The position numbers and the translations under genes were made by a program. A stretch of DNA of 64,000 nt from Sphingobacteriales bacterium (GTDB lineage: Bacteria > Bacteroidota > Bacteroidia > Chitinophagales > Chitinophagaceae), in assembly GCA_012270485.1 (NCBI GenBank), contig JAAXIF010000065.1, positions 162,959 to 226,958 of the forward strand, written 5' to 3'. The notes under the pieces are model-generated. The model saw nothing but the letters and a program-made list of their open reading frames with translations. It had not been told where the DNA came from and did not search any database. Positions 17,102 to 26,127 of the stretch are shown here, in pieces (positions within the stretch are counted from its first letter, which is position 1; each line of letters starts with the position of its first letter).

Positions 17102-17998
17102 ATGGTAATTGAAAAAAAACATTTAAATAAAAGTGATCATAAAGAAGAATACATATTCTCTATTATGATACCTAGTTGGAATAATTTAACTTACCTGCAG
17201 CTTTGCATAAACAGCATTCGGAAAAACTCCTATTACCCACATCAACTCATTGTTCATATAAATGAGGGATCTGATGGAACTTTAGAATGGATTCAATCAC
17301 AACCCGATATCAGTTATTCATACAGCCCTGTAAATGTAGGTGTTTGTTATGCACTGAATAGCTGTAGAACATTGGCTGTAACAGATTATCTATTGTATAT
17401 CAATGATGACATGTATGTATGTCCCAACTGGGATAAGCCTATGTTGGATGAAATAAAAAAAATTGGGCACAAATATTTTTTCCTTTCAGCCACTGCCATC
17501 GAAATCAAAGCCCAGAGCAGCTGTTCTATTCAGAAAAATTTTGGAACATCCATTGATCAATTTCAAGAAGAAACACTCATTAAAGAATTCGCCACTATCC
17601 CATTTCACGACTGGCAGGGTGCTACCTGGCCCCCCAACGTTGTGCACAAAGATATATGGGACTTGGTGGGAGGCTATAGCGTAGAATTCAGTCCGGGTAT
17701 GTATTCCGACCCCGATTTCTCCATGAAACTTTGGCAAGCAGGTATCCGTCTGTTTAAAGGATTGGAAAAAAGCCGGGTATATCACTTCGGATCCATTTCT
17801 GTTAAACGGGTAAAACGTAATAAAGGTTATTATACATTTATTGCTAAGTGGGGTATGACTTCCGGTACCTTATCAAAATATTATTTAAGAAGGGGTGATA
17901 AGTTTGACGGACTGCTTTCAGAACAAAAGATTCCCAAACATATACATCTTAAGAACTTCTTCAAACGCTTTTGGAATGCAGTTCTTCAAAATGGTTAA
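17102..17998 (+). CDS. Glycosyltransferase family 2
   Basis: A 298-aa GT2 enzyme. Visible are FSIMIPSWNNLTYLQLCINS, the DXD-type site YINDDMYVCPNWD and the acidic SPGMYSDPDFSMKLWQ. The usual VDDGS motif is replaced by HINEGSDGTLEW, a variant common in GT2 enzymes of O-antigen-type clusters. It probably forms an operon with the GT2 at 16206. The stop overlaps that of the convergent GT2 (17995) within TTAA. Confidence 0.88.
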   Translation: MVIEKKHLNKSDHKEEYIFSIMIPSWNNLTYLQLCINSIRKNSYYPHQLIVHINEGSDGTLEWIQSQPDISYSYSPVNVGVCYALNSCRTLAVTDYLLYINDDMYVCPNWDKPMLDEIKKIGHKYFFLSATAIEIKAQSSCSIQKNFGTSIDQFQEETLIKEFATIPFHDWQGATWPPNVVHKDIWDLVGGYSVEFSPGMYSDPDFSMKLWQAGIRLFKGLEKSRVYHFGSISVKRVKRNKGYYTFIAKWGMTSGTLSKYYLRRGDKFDGLLSEQKIPKHIHLKNFFKRFWNAVLQNG

Positions 17999-18918
17999 GC
18001 ATCTATTTTAAAGAACATTTTGATACAAAATAAGATCTTCATAAATGATGATTTCTTTTTGTACGCTAATATAATATGCCTGTATTTGAAAAAAGTACGC
18101 ATTCGTTTCCATCTACTCCCAACATCTGTTTTTCGATAAGTGATAGCGAGTATTTCAAGCACCTTTTTTTGATGAGGTAATGATGCCGGACATTTCTCAA
18201 ACAGCATTTGCATTCTTTTTCTGGCAATCTCTATTCTCGTATTTTTAGTTGGCTTCTCTTTTCCTTGCTGTCGGGTATTGGCTCCAATAGCATTGTCTGT
18301 GTGTTGTCTGTATTGAACCAAAACTTCATTTACATATTGGATACCGCCATAACAGGATGCTACAAATCCAAGCCAAAAATCATGGGTTACGATGGTTGGA
18401 AAGGGTGCACATTTTTCAATCAGCTCCTTTCTGAATAACATGGCATGTCCCGGAGCCCAAGCACCAATGGTATACATGAGACAGTTATCATAAGTAAGCT
18501 GATTTTTGATATCAGACATTTTTTTGAGTAACGACTCCCCCTTTTCATTTATTAGCATTGAATCACTGTATACAGCGATATTATCTTGCATGTGCGAAAG
18601 CAATGTTTCAAGTTTATGAGGCAGCCAAATATCATCTTGATCACTGAGTGCCACCAATGAACAAGTAGCATTCAACATGCCTTTTTCAAAGCTTTTGATG
18701 TATCCGATATTCTTTTCATTGATGAGTAAACGGATTCGATCATCATGCGCATAGGTTTTGATGATAGCAACCGTATTATCAGTAGATCCATCATCAACGA
18801 TGAGAATTTCTTTTGGAGCAATGGTTTGTTGAAGTATACTGTTTAACTGCTGTCTGAGATATTTTTCTCCATTATAAGTAGCCATCACGACTGAAATATC
18901 AGATGCAGTAAAAGACAT
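17995..18918 (-). CDS. Glycosyltransferase family 2 (rhamnosyltransferase-like)
   Basis: A 307-aa GT2 with VVMATYNGEKYLRQQLNSIL, ILIVDDGSTDNTV and ALSDQDDIWLPHKLE, the last being the pattern of rhamnosyl- and similar deoxysugar transferases (inference only). The C-terminal 70 residues are basic and may hold the enzyme at the membrane. It is transcribed towards the GT2 pair 16206-17998 and lies 9 nt downstream of the meaB gene on its own strand. Confidence 0.9.
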   Translation of the reverse strand: MSFTASDISVVMATYNGEKYLRQQLNSILQQTIAPKEILIVDDGSTDNTVAIIKTYAHDDRIRLLINEKNIGYIKSFEKGMLNATCSLVALSDQDDIWLPHKLETLLSHMQDNIAVYSDSMLINEKGESLLKKMSDIKNQLTYDNCLMYTIGAWAPGHAMLFRKELIEKCAPFPTIVTHDFWLGFVASCYGGIQYVNEVLVQYRQHTDNAIGANTRQQGKEKPTKNTRIEIARKRMQMLFEKCPASLPHQKKVLEILAITYRKTDVGSRWKRMRTFFKYRHIILAYKKKSSFMKILFCIKMFFKIDA

Positions 18919-18927
18919 AGGATAGTA

Positions 18928-19833
18928 TTACTGTTGTATATAAGAATGAATAAAGCTAAAAAGGTTAAATGTTCCTTTCGATCGTAATGATGCGATCTTG
19001 TCTTTTAAAGCCTGCTTATTGATATCTTTCATGCGATGTTGCTGAATTAATTTCCATGCTCTTTCTGTTAGCAACCAATCTTTTCTTTCAGAATGATGCA
19101 CTTCCTGCTGGTGTTGCTCAATGGCAGTAGCAAGTTCTACTAAGCCTGTTTTATCTGTTGCGATTGTTTTGATGACAGGTATAGCTGTTGTTGTTTGATG
19201 AAAAGCAGGGGCTAACATCATTCGTAAATTGCGTACAAAAGTATCCGCCTCGGGACGGTCACTCTTATTCACAACAAAAATATCAGCGATCTCCATTAAG
19301 CCGGCTTTCATGGTTTGTACTTCATCCCCTGCCTCGGGAACCACTACCACAACAGTAGTATCTGCTAAGCCTGCAATCTCAATCTCACTTTGTCCAACTC
19401 CTACTGTTTCAACAATGATGTGGTCAAAACCTGTTGCTTGCATTAGTGCGGTGATCTCAATAATATGAGGATGCAATCCTCCCAAAGATCCTCTGGTAGC
19501 CAACGATCTGATAAATACATTGGGGTGATTGTACCAATCACTCATCCGTATCCGATCTCCTAAAACCGCTCCCAAATTGAAAGGAGAAGAAGGGTCTATA
19601 CACAATACACCAACTTTTTTACCCGCAGTCACCCACTGCTGTATCAATGCATCTACCAATGTGCTCTTACCGGCTCCCGGTGGACCTGTAATGCCTGTAA
19701 CGGCAGCATGTCCAACAGGTAATTGCCCCAGAAATTGTTCATACCCTTCCACTTCATTCTCTACCAATGAAATGCTTCTGGCCAATGCTTTTGGTTCAGA
19801 TAATGCTATTTGTTGTAATAATTGATCCCACAT
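18928..19833 (-). CDS. meaB: Methylmalonyl-CoA mutase-associated GTPase MeaB
   Basis: A 301-aa G3E-type GTPase that protects and reloads the cobalamin cofactor of methylmalonyl-CoA mutase. Walker A is GPPGAGKST (residues 50-58), then DPSSPFNLGAVLGDRIRM, the switch VETVGVGQSE and the NKSD guanine motif. Length is at the short end of the family (about 300-330). The mutase genes themselves are not in the window. It precedes a GT2 gene by 9 nt, a spacing that suggests co-transcription although a common function is unlikely. The older name ArgK (arginine kinase) is wrong for this family. Confidence 0.93.
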   Translation of the reverse strand: MWDQLLQQIALSEPKALARSISLVENEVEGYEQFLGQLPVGHAAVTGITGPPGAGKSTLVDALIQQWVTAGKKVGVLCIDPSSPFNLGAVLGDRIRMSDWYNHPNVFIRSLATRGSLGGLHPHIIEITALMQATGFDHIIVETVGVGQSEIEIAGLADTTVVVVVPEAGDEVQTMKAGLMEIADIFVVNKSDRPEADTFVRNLRMMLAPAFHQTTTAIPVIKTIATDKTGLVELATAIEQHQQEVHHSERKDWLLTERAWKLIQQHRMKDINKQALKDKIASLRSKGTFNLFSFIHSYIQQ

Positions 19834-19917
19834 ATTGTGATCGGTAGCTTAAATTTAAGTTTACTATTGCAAAAGAAAGTATTTGCTTCCAGAGTATCAC
19901 CCATTCGTTGATATATC

Positions 19918-21144
19918 ATGAAAAAAGCATGGCTACCTGTTCTACTGATGATCATCTCCCTTGCAGGGTTGTTATGGAGCCGCGCTGTCCTGTCTTTATC
20001 CGCAGCTTTATGGATGATATGGCTGTTTACCCATTCTAGAAAAGACCTTGCTCAGAAAGAAAATAAGTCATTACTGATCTGGGGAATAGCTCCTGTATGC
20101 ATTGCACTATTGGGCTGCTGGCAGAATGGTTTTAACAAAGAAGACCTTGATCATTTACTTACTTTAAGTACTTACATCGTTGCTTCGTTTGCCGGTTCCC
20201 TGATTGCGGCAAAACAGCATCAAAGCGCATTGTTGAAATATTGGGTTTGGACAAGTCTGATCGCGTTGAGTTATTCGCTTTTCTGGTACATTACTCATTA
20301 TCAGGAAGCCCTTATCAGGTATGGTTCAGGACAAACAGTAGCGGTTTGGATGGATCATGATCATGTTCGTTTTGGAATGTTTGTAGCAATCTCTTGCTGT
20401 ATCAGTTTTGTTTTATACATAGATCAAAAAGTAATGAGGCTGATCAGTTTGTTTTTACTGCTTGCGATTTTACTACTTGCTATTCGTACAGCATGGATCA
20501 TGATACTGGTCATGATCTTTGTCACTGCCCTGTTTATTTTGATAAATGGTACCCGAGTGCAAAAGAAAGGATTGATCATTGGAATACTAGTAATACTGGT
20601 AATGGTCGCTATTACTTATCAGCTATCACCGAGCATACAACAAAAGCTTGCCTATACATTATACGACTGGCAACAGTTTGAAGACGGGAAAGTCAATCCA
20701 ACTTTATCTGACGCCACCAGAAGAGTAATCAATGGTGAAGCTTGGCAACTGATCCAATCCGGACAAAATAACATAGGGTGGTCTGCTATTGATGATGTGA
20801 TCAGAAAAAGTATTCAAGCAAGTTATCCTGAACAAACATTCGATTTTGGATGGCCATTTAATCAATGGTTGTTTTGGTGGATGGGAAGCGGTATTATAGG
20901 GTTAGTATTATTCAGTACATGGCTTATCTATCCGCTGATTCGAGGTATTCAAAAAAGAAATATGGCATTGAGTGCTGTATCGGCAGCCATCATAGTATCT
21001 TGTTTGGTAGAAACCAATCTTGCATACCAATACAGTGTATGGATGCATGCATGGATCATAGCTTTGTTTTGGAATTATCCAACTGGTTTTCTTCGAGAAC
21101 CGACTACTTCAAAATCCTGTAATTACGAAAATCAAAAGGCCTGA
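19918..21144 (+). CDS. O-antigen ligase-like polytopic membrane protein
   Basis: A 408-aa membrane protein with about ten hydrophobic helices and a large hydrophilic loop near residues 230-310. The loop position, the VWMDHDHVRFGMF segment and the IRTAWIMIL helix are in the style of the WaaL/Wzy family, which moves polymer from a lipid carrier to an acceptor or polymerises O-units in the periplasm. The likely catalytic His in the large loop is not obvious, so the exact role (ligase or polymerase) stays open. Its last 41 nt overlap the end of the convergent glycosyltransferase gene. Confidence 0.75.
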   Translation: MKKAWLPVLLMIISLAGLLWSRAVLSLSAALWMIWLFTHSRKDLAQKENKSLLIWGIAPVCIALLGCWQNGFNKEDLDHLLTLSTYIVASFAGSLIAAKQHQSALLKYWVWTSLIALSYSLFWYITHYQEALIRYGSGQTVAVWMDHDHVRFGMFVAISCCISFVLYIDQKVMRLISLFLLLAILLLAIRTAWIMILVMIFVTALFILINGTRVQKKGLIIGILVILVMVAITYQLSPSIQQKLAYTLYDWQQFEDGKVNPTLSDATRRVINGEAWQLIQSGQNNIGWSAIDDVIRKSIQASYPEQTFDFGWPFNQWLFWWMGSGIIGLVLFSTWLIYPLIRGIQKRNMALSAVSAAIIVSCLVETNLAYQYSVWMHAWIIALFWNYPTGFLREPTTSKSCNYENQKA

Positions 21145-21976
21145 TACCTGTCCACTTTTCAAAGTAATAAAGTAAGCTATCTTTTAACGAAAACTTCTTT
21201 TTACTGATATCGAGTTCTACATTCCAATTTTGTCTGGCGATTCTTTCATGCATAACAGCCGGGTGTGTACCCGTAAATTTTTGCAAAGAATCGAATTCAT
21301 CATAGTTCCAGAAGTCAGGGGACTTCATCCATTCTTCGAGCTTTTGATCAGAATGCCAGAGCTTAGTAAAATTTTTTACTTTTTTCATCATCTGCTCCGG
21401 ACTCTTTACCCAACCATAATGATATACATAAGCATCCACTGGTTTCACCCATAGTTTTCTTTCACCTACTCTAAAGCCTTGAGCATCTTTATAAGAACTA
21501 ATTTTTTTATCGTTACGAATAATTCTTACTTCATGATCATACCATTTTCTACTATCGCCTACATAATCATAGGTTCCATAAAAGTGTAGATATTTAAATA
21601 CCAATCCTTCTACGCGTTGATCATCTTTGTATTGTAAACAAGTCTTACGGATAGTATCATGGTATTGCTCGTGTACCGCTTCATCACCCTGTATATAAAA
21701 TGCCCAGTCGCTTTCAGGATCAATCAATTGAAAAGCTTTATTGGTCTCTACAGCCAATACAGTACCACCTGTACGTAAATTTTTATCCCAAACGGAATGA
21801 TGGATTTTAATCTTTGGATCATTTATAGACTGCATGAGCGCAAGGGTAGCATCATCAGAATCGCCAATCAGAATAATCATTTCATCTACCACCGGTAAAA
21901 TAGAACGGATCGCTTCTACGATCGGATAATCATTCAATACTGCATTCTTGATAATAGTAAACCCTGAAATCTTCAT
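21104..21976 (-). CDS. Glycosyltransferase, GT2-like
   Basis: A 290-aa protein from ATG 21976; an upstream ATG at 22021 would add 15 hydrophobic residues unlike the family. It starts MKISGFTIIKNAVLNDYPI and has MIILIGDSDDATLALM where GT2 enzymes have the VDDGS site, and WAFYIQGDEAVHE as the metal site. KWYDHEVRIIRNDK and the long C-terminal part fit transferases that decorate surface glycans. It is convergent with the O-antigen ligase-like gene, with a 41-nt overlap of the 3' ends. Confidence 0.8.
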   Translation of the reverse strand: MKISGFTIIKNAVLNDYPIVEAIRSILPVVDEMIILIGDSDDATLALMQSINDPKIKIHHSVWDKNLRTGGTVLAVETNKAFQLIDPESDWAFYIQGDEAVHEQYHDTIRKTCLQYKDDQRVEGLVFKYLHFYGTYDYVGDSRKWYDHEVRIIRNDKKISSYKDAQGFRVGERKLWVKPVDAYVYHYGWVKSPEQMMKKVKNFTKLWHSDQKLEEWMKSPDFWNYDEFDSLQKFTGTHPAVMHERIARQNWNVELDISKKKFSLKDSLLYYFEKWTGIRPFDFRNYRILK

Positions 21977-22110
21977 AACACAAAGTAAAGATGAAATAAA
22001 TGATACAAGAAAGCAAAACACAAGTATTCAAGAAAACAAGGTTATGAATCTTTAGACGCTATTTGTCGGATAACGGCTATTTTCCTTATTTCGTAGTGTA
22101 TTGAAATACT

Positions 22111-22752
22111 ATGACCAATTTTATTCCCATTTTTCCATTAGGTGTCGTTGTTTTCCCGGGTGAGCAATTAAACCTCCACATTTTTGAACCTCGATATAAA
22201 CAATTGATCCATGATTGTTTTAGTGAAAATCGATCCTTTGGTATCCCCATTGTACTGAAGAACAATGTTTCTGAGATGGGCACATTGGTTACCATCACTG
22301 AAATTGTTCAAGTGCATGAAGACGGAAAAATGGATATCCGTACACGTGGAGAAAAAGTATTCCGGATGTTGGAACTCGTGAAAACCATCCCCGAAAAACT
22401 CTACAGTGGTGCTATTGTTCATTATCCCGATAATGATGAAAGACAAAATAGTAAACTCGCTGCGCAAGTAATAGCAGGTATTCGAGAGCTACACAAACTC
22501 ATTCAGGTGAGTAAAGATTTTAAAAAACCGGATGATGAATTGTGCAGTTATGATCTGGCACATCATGCCGGACTTTCACTCGAGGAAGAATATGAGTTAT
22601 TGGGGTTGTTGCATGAATCACAGCGACTAGAATACCTGAAACAACATTTATCAAAAGTATTACCTGTTGTAGCCGGAATGGAATCTTTAAAAGAACGCAT
22701 ACAACTCAATGGTCATTTTAGAGAACTGAAAGGCTTTAACTTTGACCTATAA
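22111..22752 (+). CDS. Lon N-terminal (substrate-binding) domain protein
   Basis: A 213-aa protein that consists only of the Lon N-terminal PUA-like domain, without ATPase or protease parts. It opens with IPIFPLGVVVFPGEQLNLHI, FEPRYKQLI is the conserved next piece, and the helical second half includes LSLEEEYELLGLLHESQR. Family knowledge: these single-domain proteins bind peptides or unfolded protein, function unsettled. It precedes coaX by 8 nt and heads the group up to lptC. Confidence 0.88.
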   Translation: MTNFIPIFPLGVVVFPGEQLNLHIFEPRYKQLIHDCFSENRSFGIPIVLKNNVSEMGTLVTITEIVQVHEDGKMDIRTRGEKVFRMLELVKTIPEKLYSGAIVHYPDNDERQNSKLAAQVIAGIRELHKLIQVSKDFKKPDDELCSYDLAHHAGLSLEEEYELLGLLHESQRLEYLKQHLSKVLPVVAGMESLKERIQLNGHFRELKGFNFDL

Positions 22753-22760
22753 ACCCATCT

Positions 22761-23495
22761 ATGTATACCAGCTTATGTTTTGATTTTGGCAATACTCGTT
22801 TGAAGTGCGCTGTATTTGAGGGCAAAGAACTCAAAGAAGTACTGGTGCTGGAAAATGATGATACGGCTACAGTGTCAGCTATTCTGGATCAGTATCAGCC
22901 AAAAAAAGCCATCCTTTCTTCTGTCATCAACCATAATGTTGGCTTAGAAACATTACTGACCGAAAGAACAGGCTTTCATAAACTCGGACATACCAGCAAA
23001 CTGCCTTTCACTACGCCAGTAGGTAAGCCCGAAACAATCGGTGCAGATAGATTGGCCATTTGTGCTGCAGCTGTGTACCTTTTCCCCCATAAGCATAACT
23101 TGGCTATTGGACTGGGTACCTGTATCACCTATAATTATATCAATAAATCACACGAGTTTTTGGGTGGGGGCATTTCGCCGGGTATGACCATGCGTTTCAG
23201 AGCTATGCATGAACAAACCGCCTTATTACCTATGGTTGAACCTGATCATCACTTCCCTTTGATCGGTTTTGACACCAAAACCAATCTCCAAAGTGGTGTC
23301 ATCATGGGAATGACCAAGGAAATTGATGGAATTATTGACGCTTATGCATTGAAATTCAACAACTTTAACGTGCTATTAACCGGGGGGGATATGGCTTTTT
23401 TTGTACCACATCTAAAAAACAGGATATTTGCCGACCCTTATCTAATTTTTAAAGGCCTGTATGCGATTTGTGAGCACAACATTACTGAGATTTAG
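22761..23495 (+). CDS. coaX: Type III pantothenate kinase
   Basis: A 244-aa enzyme of the ASKHA fold for the first step of coenzyme A synthesis, ATP plus pantothenate. The phosphate motif is CFDFGNTRLKCAVF with Asp8 and GNT; further motifs are PETIGADRLAICAAA with the pantothenate-binding GADR, LGTCITYNYI, and GGGISPGMTMRFRAMH. Type III kinases need a monovalent cation and are not feedback-inhibited by CoA. The end of the gene overlaps the next start by 35 nt, so the two are almost surely translated from the same mRNA. Confidence 0.95.
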   Translation: MYTSLCFDFGNTRLKCAVFEGKELKEVLVLENDDTATVSAILDQYQPKKAILSSVINHNVGLETLLTERTGFHKLGHTSKLPFTTPVGKPETIGADRLAICAAAVYLFPHKHNLAIGLGTCITYNYINKSHEFLGGGISPGMTMRFRAMHEQTALLPMVEPDHHFPLIGFDTKTNLQSGVIMGMTKEIDGIIDAYALKFNNFNVLLTGGDMAFFVPHLKNRIFADPYLIFKGLYAICEHNITEI

Positions 23496-24834
23496 TTTAA
23501 CCATTCTGATCACCGGATTTACCCTGCTTCAAACGAACGCTCAGGAGAATTCACCCTTCACTCGTTATGGACTGGGCGAAAGCTTCAACAGTTTACATTC
23601 GATCAGCCGGGCTATGGGCGGACTAAGCGCTGCTTATTCTGATGGTATCAATAATAATGTGGGTCAGGCGGTGAATTTTATGAACCCCGCTACTTATTCT
23701 AATTATTTCATGGTATCCTATGATATCGGATTAACCATCGATACCAGAAATCTAAGAAGTGAAAATCCATCCGGTAAGTTCCGATCTAATTATTTCTATC
23801 CGTCTTATCTGGCAGTAGGTATGCCATTAAAAAGAACCAAAGGCTTGGGTATGGCATTTGGTATCAGACCTGTTACTCGTATCAACTACTCTGTTGTGAA
23901 CAGAGAAAGAGTAGCTGGTGATAGTCTTGCCACTATTTATGAAGGATCAGGGGGATTGAATCAAGCTTTTCTAGGAATTGGTAAAAAATGGAAAAATCTC
24001 AGTATTGGTTTTAATACCGGTTTCAATTTTGGGAGAAGAGAAATCTCTACCAAAAAGATTTTCCTGAGTGATACCGCTTTCTTTTTCCAGTCGAATTCAT
24101 CTACCATCACTACTTTCAACAAGGTTTTTTTGAATACAGGTTTTCAATATGAATTCTTGTTGAAGAAGAAAGTAGATCAGAAAACAAATGTTACCAATAG
24201 TTATTTCGTAAGATTAGGGGGTACTTATTCCCTCAATCAAAATATGTCCGCTTCGCAGGATCAAAAAAGAGAAACTTATACCGAATCTGTAGCCGGTGAT
24301 ATTACGATTGATACGGTTTCAGTTATCAATAATATTAAAGGCACTATTGTGCTACCATCCACTTATGCTGCGGGTATCACTTTTCATAAAACATCCAGCA
24401 ATAACCGCGGTACTTTTCAAATGTGGTCAATTGGTGCAGAGTATACCACCACACAATGGAGCAAGTATCGTTTTTACAATCAGCCTGATCAGCTAGTAAA
24501 CAGCTGGCAATTAAAAGTAGGTGCTCAACTGGCTCCAGATCCATTGAATGGTAGAAATTACTGGAGTAATGTGAATTATCGTGTGGGTGCTTTTATTGGT
24601 AAGGATTATATCGATCCTGATGGCAATGGTCTTAAAACATCAGGCTTTTCATTGGGTGCGGGATTCCCCATTAAAAAATGGAATAATTATGATCGTCAAT
24701 TTACCATCCTGAATACTGCTTTACAATTTGGGAAGCGTGGTACAGGCGTAAATAATATCACTGAAAGTTATGCTCAGTTTACTTTGGGCATGAGCTTAAC
24801 TGATATTTGGTTCCAGAAACGTAGGTATGATTAA
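23461..24834 (+). CDS. Outer-membrane beta-barrel protein (FadL/PorV-like in style)
   Basis: A 457-aa exported protein: signal peptide to about residue 28 (LLQTNAQ), then SPFTRYGLGE and SISRAMGGLSAAYSDG, and a series of alternating beta strands ending in YAQFTLGMSLTDIWFQ. The start ENSPFTRYGLGD with MGG...A is typical of a Bacteroidota barrel group whose function is not known. It begins inside coaX (35-nt overlap in another frame) and overlaps the lptC gene by 8 nt, so the three are tightly coupled. The position before lptC suggests an envelope role. Confidence 0.78.
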   Translation: MRFVSTTLLRFSLTILITGFTLLQTNAQENSPFTRYGLGESFNSLHSISRAMGGLSAAYSDGINNNVGQAVNFMNPATYSNYFMVSYDIGLTIDTRNLRSENPSGKFRSNYFYPSYLAVGMPLKRTKGLGMAFGIRPVTRINYSVVNRERVAGDSLATIYEGSGGLNQAFLGIGKKWKNLSIGFNTGFNFGRREISTKKIFLSDTAFFFQSNSSTITTFNKVFLNTGFQYEFLLKKKVDQKTNVTNSYFVRLGGTYSLNQNMSASQDQKRETYTESVAGDITIDTVSVINNIKGTIVLPSTYAAGITFHKTSSNNRGTFQMWSIGAEYTTTQWSKYRFYNQPDQLVNSWQLKVGAQLAPDPLNGRNYWSNVNYRVGAFIGKDYIDPDGNGLKTSGFSLGAGFPIKKWNNYDRQFTILNTALQFGKRGTGVNNITESYAQFTLGMSLTDIWFQKRRYD

Positions 24835-25417
24835 TCATCATCAACATATTAAATACCTTCTCACAGCCTGCTTGTTGGGCTGTGTTTTTTTATTAGCCTG
24901 TGAAAATGATGTCAATGATGTAAAAGCTTTTGGAAAAAAACTACCCGGTATCGAAGAAGGAAAAAATATTGAAAGCTTTTTAAGTCAGAATGGAAAAATT
25001 GGCGCAAAGTTAACGGCACCTTTGCTTTTGCGCTATCAAGGTGATAGTGCCAGAAAAACAGAATTTCCCAATTCTTTGTTTGTAGAGTTTTATGATGACA
25101 GCATGAAAGTAGAAAGCAGGCTATCTGCTAAATATGGTCGTTACTTACAAAATGAAAGTAAAGTATACCTAAGAGATCAGGTGGTCATTTATAATGTAAA
25201 AGGAGACACGCTGTATTGCGATGAGTTGTTTTGGGATCAAAACCTCGCACAGTTTTATACTACAACCCCTGTTACACTGATTCAAAATTATCCTTACAAA
25301 CAAAAGGGAAGATATGCGAATGGATTTCGCTCCAATCAAGACCTAACAGATATCACCTTTTTCAATATTCAACCCGGCAGCTTTGCCATTGTTCCAGATA
25401 GTACTTTCAATCAATAA
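24827..25417 (+). CDS. lptC: LPS export periplasmic protein LptC
   Basis: A 196-aa LptC, the bitopic or lipid-anchored link between the LptB2FG transporter and the periplasmic bridge LptA. The N-terminus has a hydrophobic stretch with LLACEN, so in this lineage it is probably a lipoprotein. The LptC/OstA-like fold is seen in FPNSLFVEFYDDSMKVESRL, SAKYGRYLQNESKVYLRDQV and the closing GSFAIVPDS. It overlaps the barrel gene by 8 nt. No other lpt gene is in the window. Confidence 0.87.
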   Translation: MINHHQHIKYLLTACLLGCVFLLACENDVNDVKAFGKKLPGIEEGKNIESFLSQNGKIGAKLTAPLLLRYQGDSARKTEFPNSLFVEFYDDSMKVESRLSAKYGRYLQNESKVYLRDQVVIYNVKGDTLYCDELFWDQNLAQFYTTTPVTLIQNYPYKQKGRYANGFRSNQDLTDITFFNIQPGSFAIVPDSTFNQ

Positions 25418-25531
25418 AAATCAATTTTTATTTGATAGAGAGGCAACGTTTTACGTTTTATATACATCATTAGTCAAATGCGTCATCAAACGATGAAGCA
25501 ACAGCTTATTTTTTGATGTAAATATTCGTCT

Positions 25532-25975
25532 ATGCGACTCAGTAAAATCCAATTATCATTAGCACTTATTTTTTTGCTATCATGTAAAGCTTACAGACCC
25601 GTCACTTATTTGGTTTTCAATAATGAGAGTAAGGAAAAAATAGATTTCAGTATTGTAATGAACGATCGAGAGAAAAATAAGAGTCTCTCTCCCAGGCAAT
25701 ATCAGGCTAAACCCGGGTTGCAAGAGATACCTGTAACAGAATTTAAGAGAGGTATCTATGCGTTACAAATCAACACCCATAATGGACAACAATCCAAGTC
25801 ATTACCCTTGCGATTGGATAGCGATAGATGGATAATGGTTACTTATATTCATGAAGATTCTTTGACTATACAGAAGAAGTTTGGATTTGTGGATACGGGT
25901 ATGCTAAAGAAAGTTAGCGGGAAATATACCGGTATTGATATGTATATCGAAAACAGACGACCGCCTAATTTATAA
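25532..25975 (+). CDS. Small lipoprotein, unknown function
   Basis: A 147-aa protein with a signal peptide and a lipobox (FLLSCKAY, Cys near residue 18). I do not recognise a family. The remainder is strand-rich: TYLVFNNESKEKIDFSIVMN and later YALQINTHNGQQSKSLPLRL, in the manner of a small Ig-like or lipocalin-like domain. It lies 114 nt after lptC and before the stem-loop at 25999. Confidence 0.6.
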   Translation: MRLSKIQLSLALIFLLSCKAYRPVTYLVFNNESKEKIDFSIVMNDREKNKSLSPRQYQAKPGLQEIPVTEFKRGIYALQINTHNGQQSKSLPLRLDSDRWIMVTYIHEDSLTIQKKFGFVDTGMLKKVSGKYTGIDMYIENRRPPNL

Positions 25976-25998
25976 ATCCACCGCATTACGATGAATTG

Positions 25999-26049
25999 AG
26001 CCGATCATGCAGGGTCTTTTTTTACAAAAAAGCTGCTGAATGATCGGCT
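25999..26049. repeat. Stem-loop between the lipoprotein and the Tat oxidoreductase
   Basis: AGCCGATCAT at 25999-26008 is the exact complement of 26040-26049. Between the arms lies TTTTTTT-ACA-AAAAAA, which could pair with itself as well. It may end the lipoprotein transcript, but the T run lies inside the loop and not after the stem. It does not show the 7-nt period of the other repeats. Confidence 0.6.
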
Positions 26050-26127
26050 TAATCTTTTATACTTATCAATCAAAATAATTAAATAAATTCATAGTTCGAT
26101 TGCTTATCCAACCAACAACTGATTTTT

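Noticed and set aside
18928..19833. Arginine/ornithine transport kinase (ArgK)
   Set aside because: The G-protein motifs and the DPSSPF...LGDR segment are those of MeaB; ArgK is an outdated name for the family.
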